Source: JBOGFI01 sp050743365 (GTDB lineage Bacteria; Actinomycetota; Acidimicrobiia; IMCC26256; JACDBD01). Taken from it: a stretch of DNA of 19,799 nt. The notes beneath the pieces are model-generated. The model was not told the origin of the DNA. It ran no database searches and saw only the letters and a program-made list of their open reading frames with translations. Shown one piece after another: positions 15,047-19,799 of the stretch. The position numbers and the translations under genes are program-made. Position 1 is the stretch's first letter, and every line of letters begins with the position of its first letter. The DNA is taken from assembly GCA_050743365.1 (NCBI GenBank), contig JBOGFI010000088.1:1-19799 (forward strand), given 5' to 3'.

Positions 15047-15765
15047 TCGCGCACGACCGCGTCGGCGTACCGGTCGAACGGCGTGTCCTGCGCGTTCATC
15101 ACCGCGAGGCGGGCCCCTGCGCCGAGTGCGATCTCCGGCAGGCCCGCGGCCGGGTACACGCTGAGCGACGAGCCGATGGCGAGGAAGAGGTCGCACCCGG
15201 CGGCGGCGCGCTGGGAGCGCTCGAGGTCCTCGACGACCAGGTTCTCGCCGAACGAGATGGTCGCCGACTTGAGGATGCCGCCGCAGCCGAGGCAGGGCGG
15301 GTCGGCCTCGCCGGCTCGGACGCGCGCGAGGGTCTCGGGCATCGGCCCCCGCCAGCCGCACGACATGCACTTCGCCTCGTGCACGGTGCCGTGGATCTCC
15401 ACCACGATCTCCGGTGATGTCCCCGCCTTCTGATGGAGGCCGTCGATGTTCTGTGTCACCAGCGTGTCCAGCGCCGCCTTGCCCTCGAGGTCGGCGATCG
15501 CCCGGTGCCCGGCGTTGGGCTCGGCGCGCCACATCGTGCTGTCCAACCGGTTGCGCCATGCCTTGACGCGCACTTCGGGATCCGACAGGTAGTACTGGAG
15601 CGTCGCCGTCTTCTCGGCTTCGGGGTTCTTCGTCCACACGCCTTTCGGCCCGCGGAAGTCGGGGATCCCCGACTCGGTCGAGATCCCCGCGCCCGTCAGC
15701 ACCACGATCCGCCGCGCCCGCCGGACCCAGTTCGCGATCTCGTCGAGGTCGGCCTGTCTCGGCAT
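15004..15765 (-). CDS. cobB: NAD-dependent protein deacylase, Sir2 family
   Basis: A 253-aa sirtuin that removes acyl groups from protein lysines with NAD. It shows the NAD motifs GAGIS (25-29), PDFRGPKGVW (35-44), TQNID (104-108) and GSS (198-200). The catalytic histidine is His125 in EIHGTVHEAKC, and four zinc cysteines are at 133, 136, 158 and 161. I do not see the Tyr-x-x-Arg pair that marks desuccinylases such as E. coli CobB, so deacetylation is the safer guess. In other bacteria sirtuins reactivate acetylated acyl-CoA synthetases, which would suit an organism using propionyl-CoA, but no such synthetase is in the window. It lies 12 nt after the 201-aa gene and is probably co-transcribed with it. 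Confidence 0.94.
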   Translation of the reverse strand: MPRQADLDEIANWVRRARRIVVLTGAGISTESGIPDFRGPKGVWTKNPEAEKTATLQYYLSDPEVRVKAWRNRLDSTMWRAEPNAGHRAIADLEGKAALDTLVTQNIDGLHQKAGTSPEIVVEIHGTVHEAKCMSCGWRGPMPETLARVRAGEADPPCLGCGGILKSATISFGENLVVEDLERSQRAAAGCDLFLAIGSSLSVYPAAGLPEIALGAGARLAVMNAQDTPFDRYADAVVRDQLGDVLPGLVQLV

Positions 15766-15777
15766 CGGGCCGCGAGG

Positions 15778-16383
15778 TTACGCGGCAGGATCGGGAACCA
15801 CGGCGTCGAGGGCGTTGCGGTGGCGCTCGTAGGCCCAGCGCGCGCTGTCGTGGCACACCGCCGGATGGAATCCGGTGGCGTGGAGCACCCGCTCGACGTG
15901 GTCGGGGTCGTCGCCCTGCTCGAGCAGGGTGAACGCCAGCCGTCGCGCCCGCCGCCGGGCCGTCGCCAGCGGCGCCTCCTCCAGCTGGGCCTCCGCCCAC
16001 TCGGCGTGGGCGATCTGGAGCTCGAGCGGGAGGCGGCGCACGTGGCGGCGGTTGATGGGCGGCACGTGCCGGCGCACCGCCACCGTGCCGCGCCCGTCGT
16101 CGCACGCCAGGTCGAACTGCGCCAGGCGGGCGAGCGTGCGCACGAGCGGCGAGCTCTGGCCGTCGCGATGGCCGAGCCCGAGCGCCTGGGAAGTGTCGGC
16201 GACCGGCAGCTCGAGGCCCTCAGGTCGCTCGTCGAAGCGCTGCGCGAGGTGGCGCAGCAGGAGGAGCGCCGTCGGGCCCAGGGTCGGCAGCCAGAACGTC
16301 TCGACGTACACGGAGCGTGGGTCGTGGCCGAGGGTGTCGATGACGGGGTCGGGCCAGGGCTTGATGGTGAGCGTCGCAGGCAT
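15778..16383 (-). CDS. Conserved-looking protein of unknown function, possibly winged-helix
   Basis: A 201-aa protein I cannot assign to a named family. The middle (about 30-105) reads like a winged helix-turn-helix: helical LGPTALLLLRHLAQRF, then LPVADTSQALGLGH, then SSPLVRTLARLAQFDLA and a short strand pair GTVAVRRHVPPI. The C-terminal half is basic and helical (NRRHVRRLP, TARRRARRLAFTLLEQG). There is no signal peptide or membrane segment. The ATG at 16383 is supported by GGAGGG (16389-16394) 5 nt upstream and by a near-consensus promoter. It leads the sirtuin gene by 12 nt, so the pair likely forms an operon. DNA binding is inference from the helical pattern only. Confidence 0.75.
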   Translation of the reverse strand: MPATLTIKPWPDPVIDTLGHDPRSVYVETFWLPTLGPTALLLLRHLAQRFDERPEGLELPVADTSQALGLGHRDGQSSPLVRTLARLAQFDLACDDGRGTVAVRRHVPPINRRHVRRLPLELQIAHAEWAEAQLEEAPLATARRRARRLAFTLLEQGDDPDHVERVLHATGFHPAVCHDSARWAYERHRNALDAVVPDPAA

Positions 16384-16440
16384 GGAGTCCCTCCGCGTGG
16401 TTCGGGTGCGAGGGGAAGTCCTTACCGGATGGTGCGACAG

Positions 16441-16469
16441 AGTGTATGAAGTCGTCTAGACCCCGTCAA
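16441..16469 (-). promoter_or_regulatory. Near-consensus sigma70 promoter for the unknown protein and sirtuin
   Basis: On the minus strand, TTGACG (16464-16469), a 17-nt spacer and TACACT (16441-16446) form the best promoter in the window. The meaB stop codon lies within the spacer. The predicted start near 16434 gives a leader of about 50 nt ending in GGAGGG. Confidence 0.65.
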
Positions 16470-17463
16470 CGGGCAGGCCGGCGTTGGGCCTACCGTTGCC
16501 GGGGTCGAAGGCGCGGAGCATCTCCTGCGCGGCCGCGGTGGGGCTGACGGCCCCGGCGGCCACGTCGGCCTCGAGCCGGGGCGCGAGTGCCGCCACCCGG
16601 TCGTCGGCACGCAGCGAGCCCAGGAGGGTCTCGGAGACCTCCGACCACATCCATTCCCGCGCCTGATCGGATCGACGGCGCTCCAGCTCACCCGACTCGC
16701 CGAGCGCCGACCGGAACTCCTCGACCGTGCGCCACAGCTCGTCGACCCCGCGACCCTCCAGCGCCGAGACGAGCAGCACGCGGGGCTCCCAGCCGGGCGT
16801 CCGGGGGCGCACGAGCCGCAGCGCGCTCGAGTAGTCGGCCGCGACCTTCCTGGCGACCGGGGCGAGGTCGCCGTCGGCCTTGTTGACCACCACGACGTCG
16901 GCCAGCTCGATGACGCCGCGCTTGATGCCCTGGAGCTCGTCACCGGCGCCGGGCGCCAGGACGAGCACGAACAGGTCGACCATCCCGGCCACCGCGACCT
17001 CCGACTGGCCCGCGCCGACCGTCTCCACCAGCACGACGTCGAACCCGGCCGCTTCGCACAGCAGCATCGCCTCCCGGGTCCGGCGGGCGACGCCGCCGAG
17101 CGTGCCACCGGTCGGCGATGGTCGGACGAAGGCGGACTCCTGCCGGGTGAGCTCGCCCATGCGGGTCTTGTCGCCCAGGATGGAGCCGCCGGTCCTCGTG
17201 CTCGAGGGGTCGACCGCGAGCACGGCGACCCGGTGGCCGCGGCCGGTGAGGTGGAGGCCCAGCGCCTCGATGAAGGTGGACTTGCCCGCGCCGGGCGTAC
17301 CCGAGATCCCGACCCGGACCGCACCGCCCGCCCGGGGCAGCAGCTCGTCGAGGAGGTCGGTCGCCCGGGCGCGGTGGTCGGGGCGGGTCGACTCGGCGAG
17401 CGTGATCGCACGCGCCAGCGCCCGCCGGTCCCCGGCGACCACCTGCTCCGCGAGCTCGCTCAT
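16456..17463 (-). CDS. meaB: Methylmalonyl-CoA mutase-associated GTPase MeaB
   Basis: A 335-aa G3E-family GTPase that guards the mutase: it gates adenosylcobalamin loading and clears inactivated cofactor. Motifs are Walker A GTPGAGKS (55-62), DPSSTRTGGSILGDKTRM (85-102), ETVGAGQSE (147-155) and the guanine-specificity motif NKAD (194-197). A C-terminal helical extension (about 255-320) matches the dimerisation arm of the family. It follows the mutase gene on the same strand by 46 nt, a gap almost filled by a hairpin. The ATG at 17463 has GAGGA directly against it, which is too close for a normal Shine-Dalgarno, so translation may be weak or structure-controlled. The 3' end carries the promoter of the next gene. 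Confidence 0.96.
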   Translation of the reverse strand: MSELAEQVVAGDRRALARAITLAESTRPDHRARATDLLDELLPRAGGAVRVGISGTPGAGKSTFIEALGLHLTGRGHRVAVLAVDPSSTRTGGSILGDKTRMGELTRQESAFVRPSPTGGTLGGVARRTREAMLLCEAAGFDVVLVETVGAGQSEVAVAGMVDLFVLVLAPGAGDELQGIKRGVIELADVVVVNKADGDLAPVARKVAADYSSALRLVRPRTPGWEPRVLLVSALEGRGVDELWRTVEEFRSALGESGELERRRSDQAREWMWSEVSETLLGSLRADDRVAALAPRLEADVAAGAVSPTAAAQEMLRAFDPGNGRPNAGLPVDGV

Positions 17464-17468
17464 TCCTC

Positions 17469-17511
17469 GATGCGTCTCCGAGGTACCAATGTGGTACCTA
17501 CGAGACGCATC
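17469..17511 (-). repeat. 43-nt near-perfect inverted repeat between mutase and meaB
   Basis: The outer arms (17469-17478 and 17502-17511) pair over 10 bp, followed by a 2x2 mismatch. The inner arms AGGTACC (17481-17487) and GGTACCT (17493-17499) pair over 7 bp around a 5-nt loop. It overlaps the mutase stop codon and ends 5 nt before the meaB ATG. No U-run follows, so it is not a typical intrinsic terminator. It could be an mRNA processing or attenuation hairpin, or a protein operator. Confidence 0.85.
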
Positions 17512-19642
17512 ACGCGCGGCTGCGCAACAGCTGGAGGATCTCGGCCGCTGTGTGCGGGATGTTGGTGCCCGGGCCGTACACGGCGCTCACTCCCGACTCC
17601 AAGAGGAACCCGTAGTCGTGCGGCGGGATCACGCCGCCGCACACGACGAGGATGTCGTCCCCGCCCTGCTTGCGGAGCTCGGCGATCAGATCGGGCACCA
17701 GGGTCTTGTGACCGGCGGCCTGACTGGAGACGCCGACCACGTGGACGTCGTTCTCGACGGCGTCGCGCGCCGCTTCCTCGGGAGTCTGGAACAGCGGGCC
17801 GACGTCGACGTCGAAGCCGATGTCGGCGAAGGCGGTGGCAATCACCTTGGCGCCACGGTCGTGGCCGTCCTGGCCGAGCTTCACGACGAGCATCCGCGGC
17901 CGGCGGCCTTCCTCCCGAGCGAACTCCTCGATCTCCTCGCGGACCTTCGCGTAGCCCTCGTCGCCCTCGTAAGCCGAGCCGTACACGCCGGTGATGCTAC
18001 GGATCGTCGCCCGGTGACGCGAGAACACTTGCTCCAGCGCGTCGGAGATCTCGCCCACCGTCGCGCGAGCGCGGGTTGCCTCGATGGCGAGCTCGAGCAG
18101 GTTGGCACGGCCGGCCGCGCCTTCGGTGAGCCGGCGGAGCGCGTCGCGGCAGCGGGACTCGTCGCGTGTGGCGCGCACCCTGTCGAGCCGCTCGATCTGG
18201 CGCTGCCTGACCTCGGTGTTGTCGACGTCGCGCAGGTCGAAGTCGTGGAGCTGCTCGTCGAGGCGGTACTTGTTGACGCCGACGACGACCTCCTCGCCGC
18301 GGTCGACACGGGCTTGGCGCCGGGCGGCGCTCTCCTCGATGCGCAGCTTCGGCATGCCCGACTCCACTGCCCTGGTCATGCCGCCGAGCTCCTCGACCTC
18401 CTCGATGAGCTTCGCGGCCTCGTGGGCGAGCGAGTGCGTCAGCGCCTCGACGTAGTAGCTGCCACCCAACGGGTCGACGACGTGGGTCACGCCGGTCTCC
18501 TCGGCCAGGATGAGCTGGGTGTTGCGGGCGATACGGGCGGAGAGGTCGGTCGGGAGCGCGAGCGCCTCGTCGAACGAGTTGGTGTGGAGGCTCTGCGTAC
18601 CGCCGAGAACGGCCGCCATCGCCTCGAAGGCGGTCCGCACGACGTTGTTATACGGGTCCTGCTCGGTGAGCGACACCCCCGACGTCTGGCAGTGGGTGCG
18701 CAGCATGAGCGAGCCCGGCTTCTTCGGCCCGAACGGTCGAACGACCCGGGCCCAGAGGAGGCGGGCGGCCCGCAGCTTGGCGACCTCCATGAAGAAGTTC
18801 ATGCCGATGGCAAAGAAGAACGAGAGCCGGCCCGCGAAGGCGTCGATGTCGAGACCACGGCCGGTGGCGGCGCGCACGTACTCGAGGCCGTCGGCGATCG
18901 TGAACGCGAGCTCCTGCACCGCGGTCGCGCCCGCCTCCTGCATGTGGTACCCGGAGATCGAGATCGAGTTGAACCGTGGCATCTCCTTCGCCGTGTACTC
19001 GATGATGTCGGCGACGATCCGCATGCTCGGCTCGGGCGGGTAGATGTAGGTGTTGCGGACCATGAACTCCTTGAGGATGTCGTTCTGGATGGTCCCCGAC
19101 AGCTGCGCCTGGCTGACGCCCTGTTCCTCGGCAGCCACGATGAAGCTGGCCAGCACCGGCAGCACCGCGCCGTTCATCGTCATCGACACGCTCATCCGGT
19201 CGAGCGGGATTCCGTCGAAGAGGATCTTCATGTCCTCGACGGAGTCGATCGCCACGCCCGCCTTGCCGACGTCGCCAACCACGCGGGGATGGTCGCTGTC
19301 GTACCCCCGGTGGGTGGCCAGATCGAAGGCGACCGACAGCCCCATCTGCCCCGCGGCGAGGTTGCGCCGGTAGAAGGCGTTCGACTCCTCGGCGGTCGAG
19401 AACCCGGCGTACTGGCGGATCGTCCATGGCCGGTTGGCGAACATCGTGGCTCGGACACCGCGCCCGAACGGTTCGAAACCGGGTAGCCCGTCGATGTGGT
19501 CGACCGATTCCAGATCGGTACTGGTGTACAGCGGCTTCACCGGGATGCCCTCCGGTGTGAGCCAGACGAGCGTGTCAGGATCAGCCCCCTTCAGCTCCTT
19601 GGCCGCCAGCTCCCGCCAATCGTCGAGGGTGGGCTCGTCCAT
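17510..19642 (-). CDS. mutB: Methylmalonyl-CoA mutase, catalytic subunit with B12 domain
   Basis: A 710-aa adenosylcobalamin mutase interconverting methylmalonyl-CoA and succinyl-CoA. The TIM-barrel part (about 30-540) has NRPWTIRQYAGFSTAEESNAF with Tyr78, PSMRI with Arg208 and SGYHMQEAGAT with His233. These match Tyr89, Arg207 and His244 of the Propionibacterium enzyme and argue against isobutyryl-CoA mutase, which changes the Tyr and Arg. The C-terminal cobalamin domain (about 580-710) has GQDGHDRG with His594 as cobalt ligand. The ATG at 19642 was chosen over ATG 19666 and TTG 19681: it gives a family-like N-terminus (MDEPTLDDWRELAAKELKG) and lies 8 nt after a TAGTCT box. No small-subunit gene precedes it; the upstream gene is divergent. 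Confidence 0.96.
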   Translation of the reverse strand: MDEPTLDDWRELAAKELKGADPDTLVWLTPEGIPVKPLYTSTDLESVDHIDGLPGFEPFGRGVRATMFANRPWTIRQYAGFSTAEESNAFYRRNLAAGQMGLSVAFDLATHRGYDSDHPRVVGDVGKAGVAIDSVEDMKILFDGIPLDRMSVSMTMNGAVLPVLASFIVAAEEQGVSQAQLSGTIQNDILKEFMVRNTYIYPPEPSMRIVADIIEYTAKEMPRFNSISISGYHMQEAGATAVQELAFTIADGLEYVRAATGRGLDIDAFAGRLSFFFAIGMNFFMEVAKLRAARLLWARVVRPFGPKKPGSLMLRTHCQTSGVSLTEQDPYNNVVRTAFEAMAAVLGGTQSLHTNSFDEALALPTDLSARIARNTQLILAEETGVTHVVDPLGGSYYVEALTHSLAHEAAKLIEEVEELGGMTRAVESGMPKLRIEESAARRQARVDRGEEVVVGVNKYRLDEQLHDFDLRDVDNTEVRQRQIERLDRVRATRDESRCRDALRRLTEGAAGRANLLELAIEATRARATVGEISDALEQVFSRHRATIRSITGVYGSAYEGDEGYAKVREEIEEFAREEGRRPRMLVVKLGQDGHDRGAKVIATAFADIGFDVDVGPLFQTPEEAARDAVENDVHVVGVSSQAAGHKTLVPDLIAELRKQGGDDILVVCGGVIPPHDYGFLLESGVSAVYGPGTNIPHTAAEILQLLRSRA

Positions 19643-19650
19643 CGCCAGAA

Positions 19651-19656
19651 AGACTA
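19651..19656 (-). promoter_or_regulatory. Candidate -10 box for leaderless mutase transcript
   Basis: TAGTCT on the minus strand lies 8 nt before the ATG at 19642, with no Shine-Dalgarno between. A weak TTGGGG (19676-19681) lies 19 nt upstream. Confidence 0.4.
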
Positions 19657-19691
19657 CGACGGACATCGAGATGGCCCCCAACCGGGACGAT

Positions 19692-19697
19692 TACCCT
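19692..19697 (+). promoter_or_regulatory. Candidate -10 box for leaderless oxidoreductase transcript
   Basis: TACCCT lies 6 nt before the GTG at 19704, in the 61-nt gap divergent from the mutase gene. No Shine-Dalgarno is seen. Confidence 0.5.
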
Positions 19698-19703
19698 GAG
19701 CTC

Positions 19704-19799
19704 GTGGCTGTGCACTTCGTGATCATCGGCGGCGGGCCCGCCGGCAACAGCGCGGCGACGACGGCCGCCCGGTTGGGCGCCGAAGTCACGGTCATCGAG
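19704..19799 (+). CDS. FAD/NAD-dependent oxidoreductase, N-terminal fragment (runs off window)
   Basis: Only the first 32 codons are inside the window. They encode VIIGGGPAGNSAATTAARLGAEVTVIE when read from residue 6 in two parts, which is a textbook FAD dinucleotide fold: GGGPAG loop, helix, then a strand ending in Glu. This pattern fits the pyridine nucleotide-disulfide oxidoreductases (dihydrolipoamide dehydrogenase, NAD(P)H-quinone dehydrogenase or soluble transhydrogenase). The exact member cannot be told without the redox-active cysteine region. GTG at 19704 is favoured over GTG at 19710 by the spacing to the TACCCT box. Confidence 0.8.
   Translation, partial: MAVHFVIIGGGPAGNSAATTAARLGAEVTVIE

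Noticed and set aside
16880..19486. 868-codon plus-strand open frame opposite the mutase and meaB
   Set aside because: It is a shadow frame without motifs, opposite a textbook mutase and GTPase.
17510..19642. Isobutyryl-CoA or 2-hydroxyisobutyryl-CoA mutase
   Set aside because: Tyr78 and Arg208, which select methylmalonyl-CoA, are both present, and the protein is a full-length fusion of barrel and B12 domain.

Overview
The window is about 70% GC and densely coded, with 17 genes on both strands, no RNA genes, no mobile elements and no gap longer than about 125 bases. The gene set suggests an actinobacterium, possibly of the class Acidimicrobiia. It includes a DprE1/DprE2/UbiA decaprenyl-phosphoryl-arabinose cassette, a polyphosphate glucokinase, B12-dependent MetH, methylmalonyl-CoA mutase with MeaB, and likely leaderless starts. 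The class-level placement is inference.

Layout. 12-1951 (+): a GMC-type FAD oxidoreductase (5' end possibly outside the window), overlapping by ATGA a small Tat-signal partner protein. 9171-1973 (-): a run of ubiA, dprE1, dprE2, a HAD-IB phosphatase and then metH. The first four form a tight cassette that could cover phosphoribosyl transfer to a polyprenyl phosphate, dephosphorylation and 2'-epimerisation to the arabinofuranose donor. 9212-12882 (+): a PduO-type cobalamin adenosyltransferase, leucyl aminopeptidase PepA, and a secreted cupredoxin/beta-helix protein coupled to pepA. 14079-12892 (-): a rhodanese-E1 (MoeB/ThiF-like) sulfur-carrier activating enzyme. 14204-15046 (+): polyphosphate glucokinase, overlapping tail to tail with a sirtuin. 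16383-15004 (-): an unrecognised, possibly DNA-binding protein and the Sir2 deacetylase, behind a near-consensus promoter. 19642-16456 (-): methylmalonyl-CoA mutase and its chaperone GTPase MeaB, with a long hairpin between them. 19704 to the end (+): the first 32 codons of a FAD/NAD-linked oxidoreductase.

How the genes fit together. Four genes depend on B12 or serve B12 enzymes: metH uses methylcobalamin, the mutase uses adenosylcobalamin, PduO makes adenosylcobalamin, and MeaB protects or loads the mutase. The second theme is cell-envelope arabinose donor synthesis. The features most worth a second look are the HAD phosphatase in the arabinose cassette, a threonine at the DprE1 position that is the benzothiazinone-target cysteine in Mycobacterium tuberculosis, a cupredoxin with Gln where the axial Met is expected, the 43-nt hairpin between mutase and meaB, and recurring TAnnnT boxes 6-8 nt before start codons that suggest leaderless transcription.
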